Shown piece after piece: positions 6,816 through 15,310 of a DNA stretch of 28,818 bases. This DNA is from an uncultured Oscillospiraceae bacterium. Lineage in GTDB: Bacteria; Bacillota; Clostridia; Oscillospirales; Ruminococcaceae. The translations under genes were made by a program, and so were the position numbers. Location of the stretch: contig URKR01000025.1 in NCBI GenBank assembly GCA_900548355.1, positions 1 through 28,818 of the forward strand, in the 5' to 3' direction. Numbering within the stretch: the stretch's first letter is position 1; every line of letters starts with the position of its first letter. Under the pieces are notes generated by a model. That model worked only from the letters and a program-made list of their open reading frames with translations. It had not been told where the DNA came from and did not search any database.

Positions 6816-7803
6816 AATCCGCGCGCTTGCGCTCTACAGCGCCGCCGTCATCGCGCTTGGCACGGCCGCCTGCGCGGTCTGGCCGGGTTTTGCCTGGATT
6901 GCGGCGCTCGGCATGGGAGCGGCGCTCGCGGCCGGGTACGGCGTCTTTACGGCCTGGCGGTACCAAAAGCTGCGGGCGCTGGCTTCCTACCTTGCCGCCG
7001 TCTACAACGGCGCGCGGGTGCTCGATATCCGCTCAAACGAAGAAGGTGAGCTCAGCATCCTGCGCAACGACCTCTATAAAATTACCGTCGCCTTGCAGCA
7101 GCAGGCCGATGAACTCGCGAAGGACAAGCAGTTTCTGGCCGATTCGCTCGGCGATATCTCCCACCAGCTCAAAACCCCGCTGACCAGCGCCCTCGTGCTG
7201 GCCGATCTGCTCGGCGACGAAAGCCTTCCCGCGCCCCGCCGGCAGGACTTCCTGCGCAGCCTGACCGGCCAGCTGACCCGGATGCAGTGGCTGGTCGCGG
7301 CGCTGCTCAAACTGTCCCGGCTGGACGCCGGCGCGGTGACGCTGCAGCCGGCCCCGACGCCGGTCGCCGCGCTGGTGGGCCGCGCGCTTGAACCGCTGCA
7401 GGTGGCGATGGAACTGCAGGGCGTCGCGCTGAACTGCGATTTGCCGGATGGCCTTGCCTGGCAGGTGGACCCGGCCTGGACGGCCGAGGCGATTGAGAAC
7501 CTTGCAAAAAACTGTATCGAGCAGATGCCAAACGGCGGCGCGCTGACCATCACGGCGCAGGACGACCCGCTCGGCGCGGCGCTGCGCATTGAGGATACGG
7601 GCGGCGGCTTTGACCCGGCCGACCTGCCGCACCTGTTTGACCGGTTCTACACCGCCCACACCCGTCCGGACGGCCACGCCGGCATCGGCCTGGCGCTGGC
7701 GCAGAGCGTTGTGCAGCGGCAGGGCGGGCGGATCACGGCCGAAAACCTGCCCGGCCGCCGCGGCGCGCGGTTCACCCTCGCCTTGCCCAAATGCACCGTG
7801 TGA
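6799..7803 (+). CDS. Sensor histidine kinase, intramembrane-sensing type
   Basis: The protein has 334 residues. The ATG at 6799 is chosen because AGGGGAGGG precedes it and the membrane helices then start near residue 9; the open frame from 6766 is upstream of this. Two helices (about 9-28 and 31-50) are separated by only a few residues, so there is no extracellular sensor domain. A linker leads to the dimerisation/phospho-acceptor box DISHQLKTPLTS (H122) and a HATPase domain with ENLAKNCIEQ (N box), IEDTGGGFDPADLPHLFDRFY (G1/F) and HAGIGLALAQ (G2). Kinases of this shape, such as BceS, often sense through an associated ABC permease, which fits the genes downstream. Its stop codon lies inside the regulator dyad of the ABC promoter. 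Confidence 0.92.
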   Translation: MLRNAEIRALALYSAAVIALGTAACAVWPGFAWIAALGMGAALAAGYGVFTAWRYQKLRALASYLAAVYNGARVLDIRSNEEGELSILRNDLYKITVALQQQADELAKDKQFLADSLGDISHQLKTPLTSALVLADLLGDESLPAPRRQDFLRSLTGQLTRMQWLVAALLKLSRLDAGAVTLQPAPTPVAALVGRALEPLQVAMELQGVALNCDLPDGLAWQVDPAWTAEAIENLAKNCIEQMPNGGALTITAQDDPLGAALRIEDTGGGFDPADLPHLFDRFYTAHTRPDGHAGIGLALAQSVVQRQGGRITAENLPGRRGARFTLALPKCTV

Positions 7804-7854
7804 CCAAACCGTCACCCATTTTGTCACCGGGCGGTCAGGGGGAGGGGGTAGGAT
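7800..7854 (+). promoter_or_regulatory. Internal promoter of the ABC exporter genes with repeated regulator boxes
   Basis: GTGAC-N6-GTCAC (7800-7815) repeats the dyad found before the response regulator gene. A further GTCACC copy follows at 7823-7828 and a partial GTCAGG at 7833-7838, so half-sites recur every 10-12 bases. The proximal GTCACC starts 26 bases before a weak -10 candidate, TAGGAT (7849-7854). In the regulator promoter the spacing from GTCACC to TATAAT is also exactly 26. The weak -10 suggests strong dependence on the activator. Confidence 0.6.
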
Positions 7855-7944
7855 AGGGATGTGGGGCGGGACACCACAATTTTTCATGTATTCCGCCCCG
7901 CCCCCAAATCCGTCACAAACCCACCCCCAAAAGGAGGTTCCCCC

Positions 7945-8633
<689 letters not shown>

Positions 8634-8637
<4 letters not shown>

Positions 8638-11156
8638 CCCTGTTGTGGAAGCTCACGCTGCGCCAGATCCGCGGCAGCCGGGCGCGGTTCTTCGTCACGG
8701 TGCTCGGGGTGCTGCTCTCGACCGCGTTGCTCACCGCCGTGCTCGTCGGCGGCCATTCGGTCATGCGGTCGCTCTACCGCGCGGCCGAAGCCCAGACCGG
8801 ACCCTGGCACCTGAACATCCAGCAGCGCACGGCCGAGGAAGCCGCCGCTCTGCTCGCCGACCCCGAACTTGACACCACCGGCCTGACCGGCAGCTTGCAG
8901 CCCGCCGCGCTGGCGGACGGCACGCCGGTGCAGACCCGTACCTATGCGGGCGAAGCCCTTGCGCTGCAAAACGTCACGCTGCTTGCCGGCAGCCCCGCCC
9001 GGCCCGGGCAGGCGCTCTTGCCCGAAACCCTGGCACGGGAAGCGGGCTTCGAGGTTGGCGACACAATCACGCTGCAAAAGGACGGGGAGACAGCTGCCTA
9101 CCCGGTGGCCGGCGTTTATGAAAGCCGGCGGCTCGCCGATGCGGCCGGCGGCGCGGCCCCGGTGCTGCTGGCCGTTGACCCGGCCGCCTTGCCCGAGGAT
9201 GCCTACACCCTCTGGTCGCAGGGCGCGCCGTTTGATGCGGCCTACATCCGCGCCGTCACGGCCCGGCGGGAAGAGTTGATTGCAAACGGGGCGTGGAGCG
9301 CCTACCTGAACCAACCGCTTTTCTCCTTCTGCGAGCTGCCGGCCGCCGTGCAGGCAGCGGGCGGCGGGTTCAGCACGCTGTACGCCGGGGCGCGGGCCTT
9401 CATGGTCGCGGTGCTCGCGGCCGGGGCGGCGCTGCTGATTGTCAACGCCTTCTCAATCAGCCTGGCCGAGCGCCGCCGCACCCTCGGCCTCCTGGCCGGC
9501 GCCGGGGCCACCCCGGCCCAGAAAACCGCCTGCCTGCTGCTTGAAGCCGGGCTCGTCGCTGTTTTGGGCGTCCCGCTCGGGCTTTTGGCCGGGCTGGGGC
9601 TGCTGGCGGCCGGCTTTGCGGCGGTGCAGCCATTTGTGACGGCGGCCGCGGCCGGCGTCTTTGCCGGCGTGCCGGATGTGGCGCTGCGGCTCTACCCTTC
9701 GACCGCGAGCCTTGCGGCCAGCGCGGCGGTGTCGTTCGCCGTCGTGCTGCTGGCCGCTGGCAGACCGGCGCGGCTGGCCGGCAAAACCGGCGCGATGGCG
9801 GCCATCCGGGGTGAGGGCGAGGTCAAACTGCACCGCGCCAAAGCCGGCGGCGCGCTGCTGGGCAGGCTGTTCGGCCCGGCGGGGACGCTGGCGGCCAAGG
9901 TTGCCCGCCGCAGCCACCGGCGCTACCGGGCCACCGTCGCCTCGCTCACCCTCGCGGTTGTGCTGCTCGTCAGCGCGGCCGGGGCGACGAAGTATCTTGA
10001 ACAGGGCTATATCTACAGCCACGATCTGCGCGATGTGCAGCTCAAGGCGACGCTTTATACCGACGACGTCGCCGACCCCGCCGCCCTCGCGGCCTGGGAC
10101 GCGCTGCAAAACCCCGAGACCCCGGCCGAGGCCGTACGGGTTGAGGAGACGGTGCGCTGGGGCGATCTGACCGGTCTCTCGGCCGATCTGCTCAGCCCGG
10201 CGGCCGGCAGGGCGCTCGAACCCTACGGCCTTGTGCAGGGGGGAAGCTGCCGGCTTGCGCCGCAGCTTCTGGTCGTGGACGATGCGACCTACGAAGAGCT
10301 CGCCGGCGAGCCGGCCGCCGTCGGGGCGGGGGATACGCTCGACGTGCTGCTCGTCAACCGGATGCGGTATGATACGAACTTCGGCTACAGCGAGCTCGCC
10401 CCGATGACGACGCTCGTCCCCGGCGATACCCTCGACTGGGACTTTAACACACAGCCCCTTACTTTGCGCATCCAGGCCGTCACAACCAACCGCGACCTGC
10501 CGGTGCAGGGGGCCGGCGTGCTGACCCTGTACACCAGCCGCAGCGCGATCCAGCCGGTGTTCGACGCCTGGTACGCGGCCAACGCCGCCATCGACCCCAC
10601 CGCCCGCAGCTGCCGCCGCAGCGTCGATTTCTTCTATACGACCGACGAAGTAAACAGGCTTTCCGCTGAGCTTGCGGCGCTCGACCTTGAAGGGCTCGGC
10701 ACCCTGAGCATCCGCAACGTCGCGGCCGAGACGGCCTCGGTGCAGGCGATGCTGCTGCTTGTGCGGATTGTGCTCTACGGCTTTGTCGGGATGGTCGGGC
10801 TGGTCTGCGCGGCGAACATTGCGAACACCGTCACAACCAGCGTCGCGCTGCGCCGGCGGGAGTTTGCGATGCTGCGCAGCGCCGGCATGGGCCCGGCCGA
10901 GATGCAGCGGATGGTCGCGCTTGAAAGCGTTGTCTACGCCTGCAGTGCGCTGGCCTGGGGGCTGCCGATCGGGCTTGGGGTGGTGTTCCTCGCCTGGCGG
11001 AAGATCGGCACGGCGCGGCTGGTGCCCTTCAGTCTGCCCTGGGCCGGGCTGGCGGCCGCCGTATTCGGCGTGCTGGCCCTGACCGCGCTGACCGCGCTGC
11101 CGGCGGTGCGGAGATTGCGGAAAATGAACCTGGCGGCGGATTTGCGGGGAGAATAG
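8634..11156 (+). CDS. FtsX-domain ABC permease, two FtsX units (840 aa)
   Basis: An N-terminal helix (about residues 20-42, after the basic LRQIRGSRARFF) is followed by an extracytoplasmic region and a first FtsX unit with three helices (about 253-385, including SLAERRRTLGLLAGAGATPAQ). Another helix lies near 430-450 (ATVASLTLAVVLLVSAAGA). A large extracytoplasmic domain follows (about 450-695), then a second FtsX unit (about 700-835, including VALRRREFAMLRSAGMGPAEMQRM). The two units look like an internal duplication. At 840 residues it is longer than the 10-helix BceB permeases (about 650), and closer to the double-FtsX exporters common in gut Clostridia. With the preceding ATPase and the two-component genes it probably forms a peptide or antibiotic sensing and detoxification module. 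The substrate is unknown. Confidence 0.9.
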
Positions 11157-11165
11157 GCGAAACAC

Positions 11166-11268
11166 GGGCGCGTTGCAGAGTAGAGACCTGCAGCGCGCCC
11201 CTACGAATAGGGGAAACCCCATCGCAAACCCGCAGGAATTGGCAACAATCCCAAAACCATGCGTAGGG
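11166..11268. repeat. Palindromic intergenic element
   Basis: A 13-bp stem with one T-G wobble (11166-11178 with 11188-11200) and a nine-base loop is followed by GGGG-AAA-CCCC (11210-11220). A CCCTACG/CGTAGGG pair (11199-11205 with 11262-11268) frames the second half. No T-run follows the first hairpin, so it is a poor terminator, but it may still end the ABC exporter mRNA. Nested palindromes with a GTAGGGGCG core resemble short dispersed repeats found in Clostridial genomes. Copy number cannot be judged from one window. The rest of the 11157-11501 gap holds the promoter described next. Confidence 0.45.
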
Positions 11269-11393
11269 CTGCCCTCATCCCGCCGGGAAACCTTGCGGCG
11301 ACCTGGACTTCCCGCAGGCTGCCGATCCACCGCAATTTTTCATTCTTCATTTTGATTTTTCCCGTCGCCTTGCCCAACCACAAGCGAGAAAAT

Positions 11394-11408
11394 TGTGCAA
11401 ATTGCACA
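11394..11408. promoter_or_regulatory. 15-bp palindromic operator before the ABC importer genes
   Basis: TGTGCAA-A-TTGCACA is a perfect palindrome with 7-bp arms. It ends one base before the -35 hexamer at 11409. This position suits either an activator or a repressor. The cognate protein is not encoded next to it. Confidence 0.6.
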
Positions 11409-11437
11409 TTGCCAGCGCCGCTTCGCTGTGGTATACT
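11409..11437 (+). promoter_or_regulatory. Sigma-A promoter of the ABC importer operon
   Basis: TTGCCA (11409-11414), 17 bases, and TATACT (11432-11437) give a good promoter, with a predicted leader of about 60 bases before ATG 11502. That is too short for a T-box or a typical riboswitch. Confidence 0.78.
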
Positions 11438-11501
11438 TTAGTACATTAAACCGGCGAAGAGCTTGCGATGCGATATCCGGCGCCGGCCAAGGAGGAGAAT
11501 C

Positions 11502-12545
11502 ATGAAAAAACGCCTTGTATCTCTTGTGACCGCCTGCGGTCTTGCCCTTTCGCTGGCTGCCTGCGGCGGCGCAGGCAGTGAATCCGCCGCTTCGTCAGAG
11601 GCCGCATCCTCGGAAGCGACTGCCTCTTCGGAAGCCGCCTCTTCCGAGGAAGCTTCGGCCGGCGCGGCCCATTACACGATCGGCATCTGCCAGCTCGTGC
11701 AGCACGATGCGCTTGACGCCGCCACCCAGGGCTTTCAGGATGCCCTCAACGAGGCGCTTGGCGAGGAAAACATTACCTGGGACCTGCAGAACGCCCAGAA
11801 TGATACCGCCACCTGCGCGACGATCACCAACGCCTTTGTCGCCGCCGGCGTCGATTTGATCATGGCCAACGGCACCGCCGCGCTGCAGTCAGCCCAGGCC
11901 GCCACCAGCGAGATCCCGATCCTCGGCACCTCGATCACCGAGTACGGCGTCGCCCTCGGCATCGACGGGTTTGACGGCACCGTCGGCACCAACATCTCGG
12001 GCACCAGCGACCTCGCCCCGCTCGACGAGCAGGCCGCGATGATTCAGGAACTCTTCCCCGATGCTTCGACGGTCGGCCTGCTCTACTGCAGCGCTGAACC
12101 GAACAGCCAGTACCAGGTCGATACCGTCCAGGGCTACCTCGAAGAACTCGGCTACACCTGCACCCAGTACGCCTTCTCGGATTCGAACGATCTGTCGAGC
12201 GTCTGCCAGGGCGCGGCCGATGCGAGCGACGTCATCTACATCCCGACCGACAACACCTGCGCGAACAACACCGAGCTCATCAACAACATCTGCTACGGCA
12301 AGGTGCCGGTTGTCGCGGGCGAGGAAGGCATCTGCTCGGGCTGCGGCGTGGCAACCCTCTCGATCAGCTACTATGACCTCGGCGTTACCACCGGCGAGAT
12401 GGCCGCCAAGGTTCTGACCGGCGAAGCCGATATCTCCGAAATGGCGATTGAATACGCTCCCCAGTTCACCAAAAAGTACAACCCCGCCAACGCCGAAGCG
12501 CTTGGCCTGACCATCCCCGAAGGGTATGAGGCAATCGCCGAATAA
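11502..12545 (+). CDS. ABC transporter substrate-binding lipoprotein (TrpX-like, PF04392 type)
   Basis: The protein has 347 residues. The ATG at 11502 follows AAGGAGGAG. The lipoprotein signal has a basic MKKR, a hydrophobic core and the lipobox LAA-C21, followed by a Ser/Ala/Glu-rich spacer to about residue 54. The binding fold begins at YTIGICQLVQHDALDAATQGFQDAL, the typical opening of this family. It continues with LIMANGTAALQSAQAAT, IPILGTSITEYG, FPDASTVGLLYCSAEPNSQ and YIPTDNTCANN. Related systems import tryptophan (streptococcal TrpXYZ), but family substrates vary, so the ligand is open. It is the first gene of a three-gene importer and is separated from the permease gene by a strong hairpin. 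Confidence 0.9.
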   Translation: MKKRLVSLVTACGLALSLAACGGAGSESAASSEAASSEATASSEAASSEEASAGAAHYTIGICQLVQHDALDAATQGFQDALNEALGEENITWDLQNAQNDTATCATITNAFVAAGVDLIMANGTAALQSAQAATSEIPILGTSITEYGVALGIDGFDGTVGTNISGTSDLAPLDEQAAMIQELFPDASTVGLLYCSAEPNSQYQVDTVQGYLEELGYTCTQYAFSDSNDLSSVCQGAADASDVIYIPTDNTCANNTELINNICYGKVPVVAGEEGICSGCGVATLSISYYDLGVTTGEMAAKVLTGEADISEMAIEYAPQFTKKYNPANAEALGLTIPEGYEAIAE

Positions 12546-12585
12546 TCCGGCCCGCACATCCCTTCCGCTGTCGTTTACCTGTAGG

Positions 12586-12621
12586 CCGCCGCAAAAAAAG
12601 GGCTTCCCTTTTTTGCGGCGG
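12586..12621 (+). terminator. Hairpin between the binding-protein and permease genes (partial terminator/stabiliser)
   Basis: The arms 12586-12602 and 12606-12621 form a very strong stem with an A7/T6 core flanked by GCCGC and GGG/CCC blocks, and a loop of three bases. The Ts are inside the stem and only TTT follows it. It may therefore let some transcripts through while protecting the binding-protein mRNA, the usual way to keep binding protein in excess over permease. Confidence 0.7.
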
Positions 12622-12623
12622 TT

Positions 12624-12632
12624 TGCTATAAT
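12624..12632 (+). promoter_or_regulatory. Possible extended -10 promoter for permease and ATPase genes
   Basis: TG-C-TATAAT (TG at 12624-12625, hexamer 12627-12632) fits an extended -10 element. The -35 region falls inside the preceding hairpin and is weak (TTCCCT at 17-base spacing). It would allow the permease gene to be expressed independently of readthrough. Confidence 0.4.
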
Positions 12633-12670
12633 AACATGGTCTATACTTTTCTTTGGGGGAGGATCTACCC

Positions 12671-13600
12671 GTGGACATCACAACACTCTTCAACGCCATG
12701 CCCGGCGCGGTCTCGCAGGGGCTCATCTGGGCCATCATGGGCATCGGCGTCTACATCACCTTCCGCATCCTGGATGTGGCGGACCTGACCGTTGACGGTA
12801 CGCTCGGGCTTGGCGGCGCGGTCTGCATCATGTGCGTTACGGCCGGGGTGCCGGTCTGGCTTGCCATGGTCATTGCGTTTGCGGCCGGGCTTCTGGCAGG
12901 CCTTGCTACGGGTCTGTTCCATACCTTTATGGGCATCCCGGCGATTCTGGCCGGCATTTTGACCCAGCTCTCGCTTTACACCGTCAACCTCAAAATCATG
13001 GGCAAGGCCAACCAGGCGATCAATGTGGACCAGTACAACCTGCTTGTTTCGCTGCGGTTTGTGCGGGACGTGCCGCTCTGGCGCAACACCATCGTCGTGG
13101 TGGCGGTGCTGGTTGTCGTGCTGATTGCGGTGCTCTACTGGTTCTTCGGCACCGAGCTCGGCTGTTCGGTGCGCGCCACCGGTGCGAACGGCCACATGGC
13201 CCGCGCCCAGGGCATCAACACAAGCTTCACAACGGTGCTCGGGCTTATGCTTTCCAACGGGCTCGTTGCGTTTTCGGGCGCGCTGCTCGGCCAGTATCAG
13301 GGCTTTGCCGATGTCTCGATGGGCCGCGGCGCGATCGTCATCGGCCTGGCCGCCGTCATCATCGGCGAGACGATCTTCGGCAAGATCTTCCACAACTTCG
13401 CCCTCAAGCTGCTGGCCGTTGCGGTGGGCAGCATCGTCTACTACGCCGTTTTGCAGGTCTGCATCTGGTTCCGCATCGACACCGATATGCTCAAGATGCT
13501 CTCGGCTATCGTCGTCGCGATTTTCCTCGCGGTGCCGTACTGGAAGTCGAAGTACTTCACCCGTGTCGATGTGAAGAAGGGAGGCAAGACCCATGCTTGA
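12671..13600 (+). CDS. ABC transporter permease (BPD_transp_2 family, TrpY-like)
   Basis: The protein has 309 residues. The GTG start at 12671 is set by the strong GGGGGAGGA seven bases upstream and a normal family N-terminus (DITTLFNAMPGAVSQGLIWAIMGIGVYITFRILDVADLTVDG). About eight hydrophobic helices are visible. Family features include the ADLTVDGTLGLGG region near the start, GTELGCSVRATGANGHMARAQGI (coupling region, middle) and SMGRGAIVIGLAAVIIGE. It forms the membrane channel for the lipoprotein upstream. It overlaps the ATPase gene by 8 bases. Confidence 0.92.
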   Translation: MDITTLFNAMPGAVSQGLIWAIMGIGVYITFRILDVADLTVDGTLGLGGAVCIMCVTAGVPVWLAMVIAFAAGLLAGLATGLFHTFMGIPAILAGILTQLSLYTVNLKIMGKANQAINVDQYNLLVSLRFVRDVPLWRNTIVVVAVLVVVLIAVLYWFFGTELGCSVRATGANGHMARAQGINTSFTTVLGLMLSNGLVAFSGALLGQYQGFADVSMGRGAIVIGLAAVIIGETIFGKIFHNFALKLLAVAVGSIVYYAVLQVCIWFRIDTDMLKMLSAIVVAIFLAVPYWKSKYFTRVDVKKGGKTHA

Positions 13601-14387
13601 GCTGAAAAACATCTACAAGACCTTCAACCCCGGCACTGTCAACGAAAAAGTCGCCCTCAACGGCCTCGAACTGACGCTTGAAGAAGGGGACTTCGTCACC
13701 GTCATCGGCGGCAACGGCGCGGGCAAATCGACAATGCTCAACGCGGTGGCCGGCGTCTGGCCGATCGATATGGGCCGCATCCTGATTGACGGCCAGGACA
13801 TCACCCGCCTGTCTGAGCACAAGCGCGCCAAATACATCGGCCGCGTTTTTCAGGACCCGATGATGGGTACCGCCGCCACGATGGGGATTGAGGAAAACCT
13901 CGCCCTTGCGGCGCGCCGCGGGGCTTCGCGCACGCTGCGCCCGGGCATCACCCGCAAGGAGCGCGAACAGTACCGGCAGGCGCTTGCCGGCCTCGGCCTC
14001 GGGCTGGAAGACCGTATGACCAGCAAGGTGGGGCTGCTTTCGGGCGGCCAGCGCCAGGCGCTGACCCTGCTGATGGCAACGCTGCAAAAGCCCAAACTGC
14101 TGCTGCTGGATGAACACACCGCCGCGCTTGACCCCAAAACGGCGGCCAAGGTGCTGGACCTTTCGGAGAAGATCGTCACCGAGCACCACCTGACCACCCT
14201 GATGATCACCCACAACATGAAGGATGCGATCAAGTACGGCAACCGCCTGATTATGATGTATGAAGGGCGGATTATCTACGACGTGCGCGGCAAGGAAAAG
14301 CAAAACCTTGACGTGGCCGACCTGCTGGCCAAGTTTGAACAGGTCAGTGGCGACGAAGCCGCCAACGACCGGATGCTGCTTTCCTGA
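13593..14387 (+). CDS. ABC transporter ATP-binding protein (TrpZ-like)
   Basis: The protein has 264 residues and starts with ATG 13593 inside the permease gene; GGGAGG lies just upstream. Walker A is at 39-46 (GGNGAGKS), the Q-loop in VFQDPMMGT, the signature LSGGQRQ at 149-155, Walker B LLLLDE at 169-174 followed by HTAALDP, and the H-loop in MITHN. The DEHTAALDP form is characteristic of the branch that pairs with PF04392 binding proteins. It powers uptake through the preceding permease. A terminator follows directly, closing the operon. Confidence 0.93.
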   Translation: MLELKNIYKTFNPGTVNEKVALNGLELTLEEGDFVTVIGGNGAGKSTMLNAVAGVWPIDMGRILIDGQDITRLSEHKRAKYIGRVFQDPMMGTAATMGIEENLALAARRGASRTLRPGITRKEREQYRQALAGLGLGLEDRMTSKVGLLSGGQRQALTLLMATLQKPKLLLLDEHTAALDPKTAAKVLDLSEKIVTEHHLTTLMITHNMKDAIKYGNRLIMMYEGRIIYDVRGKEKQNLDVADLLAKFEQVSGDEAANDRMLLS

Positions 14388-14402
14388 AATCGGTTCCCTT
14401 AT

Positions 14403-14439
14403 GCGCCGCCCGGGCTGTTTGGCCGGGACGGCGCTTTTT
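14403..14439 (+). terminator. Rho-independent terminator of the importer operon
   Basis: The arms 14403-14413 and 14423-14434 form an 11-bp GC-rich stem with one unpaired A (14428), followed by TTTTT (14435-14439). Confidence 0.88.
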
Positions 14440-14526
14440 AGAGTTTGGAGCGAAGATGCGGTGGATCACGCTCAACTCTTTACGCAACCACTCTGTTCCA
14501 AAAGAATATCAAATTTCGGTGAAATC

Positions 14527-14555
14527 TGGTCAAACGCGGGGGAGTGTGCTATAAT
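14527..14555 (+). promoter_or_regulatory. Promoter of the HAD/SGNH/YjjG gene group
   Basis: An extended -10 (TG-C-TATAAT, hexamer 14550-14555) lies 17 bases after TGGTCA (14527-14532), a partial -35. It is about 60 bases before the first start codon. Confidence 0.65.
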
Positions 14556-14616
14556 AAAACAGATTGTTTTGGTATGATGGCGCTGCCGGCCCGGCGGCGC
14601 CGGAACGGAGGGGACG

Positions 14617-15261
14617 ATGTTGCGCTATGATGCGGTGCTGTTCGATGTGGACGGCACGCTGCTGCACACCCGCCCGGGGATTGAGGCGTCGTTTGCCCAT
14701 GCGTTCCGCCAGATGGGGCTGGACCCTGCCGGCATCGACCTGGGGGCGTATCTGGGCCCGCCGCTTCGCTGGAGCTTTGGCCGGCATTTTGCCGACCCGG
14801 CCGACGTCGAACGCGCGGTTGAAGCCTACCGCGCCCATTATGCCGCGGTGGGCAGCCATCTGTGCCGGCCTTACCCCGGCGTGGCCGGCCTGCTGGCCTG
14901 CCTGCGGGAGGCGGGCGTGTTTTTGGCTACGGCCACATCCAAGCCGGTGGAGGTTGTGACCCCGATCCTGCGTGAACAGGGGCTGGCCGAGGCGTTTGAC
15001 CTGATCGGCGGCGCCAGCATGGATGCAAGCGTGGATACCAAGACCGCCGTGATCCGGGCGGTGCTGGCCGATGAACGCCTGGCCGGCAAGCGGGTGCTGA
15101 TGGTCGGCGACCGGCAGGACGATATGCGCGGTGCGGCCGACTGCGGCCTTGCGGCGGCCGCCGTTTTGTACGGGTACGGCTCGCGGGCTGAACTGGCCCC
15201 CTGGGAGCCGGTTTTCTTTGCCGAAAGCCCTGAACAGCTGGGGCGCAGCATCCTGCAGTGA
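14617..15261 (+). CDS. HAD-family phosphatase (phosphoglycolate phosphatase-like)
   Basis: The protein has 214 residues. The ATG at 14617 follows GGAGGGGA. Motif I is LFDVDGTLLHT (nucleophile D10, acid D12), then an alpha-helical cap (about 17-85), motif II TATSKP, the Lys of motif III in DTKTAVIRAVL, and motif IV MVGDRQDDMRGAADCG. The layout matches the PGP/Gph and pyrophosphatase PpaX group of cytosolic small-molecule phosphatases. The exact substrate cannot be read from the sequence. It is followed after 49 bases by the SGNH-like gene, probably on the same mRNA. Confidence 0.9.
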   Translation: MLRYDAVLFDVDGTLLHTRPGIEASFAHAFRQMGLDPAGIDLGAYLGPPLRWSFGRHFADPADVERAVEAYRAHYAAVGSHLCRPYPGVAGLLACLREAGVFLATATSKPVEVVTPILREQGLAEAFDLIGGASMDASVDTKTAVIRAVLADERLAGKRVLMVGDRQDDMRGAADCGLAAAAVLYGYGSRAELAPWEPVFFAESPEQLGRSILQ

Positions 15262-15310
15262 TGCCGGCATCCGCTATGACTATACGATTTTGAACGGAGG
15301 TTTCCCTGTT

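Noticed and set aside
9453..11330. 625-residue open frame on the minus strand opposite the FtsX permease
   Set aside because: It is antisense to a clear two-FtsX permease, has shadow composition (Arg/Gly/Pro/His-rich) and no recognisable domain. Long empty antisense frames are expected at this GC content.
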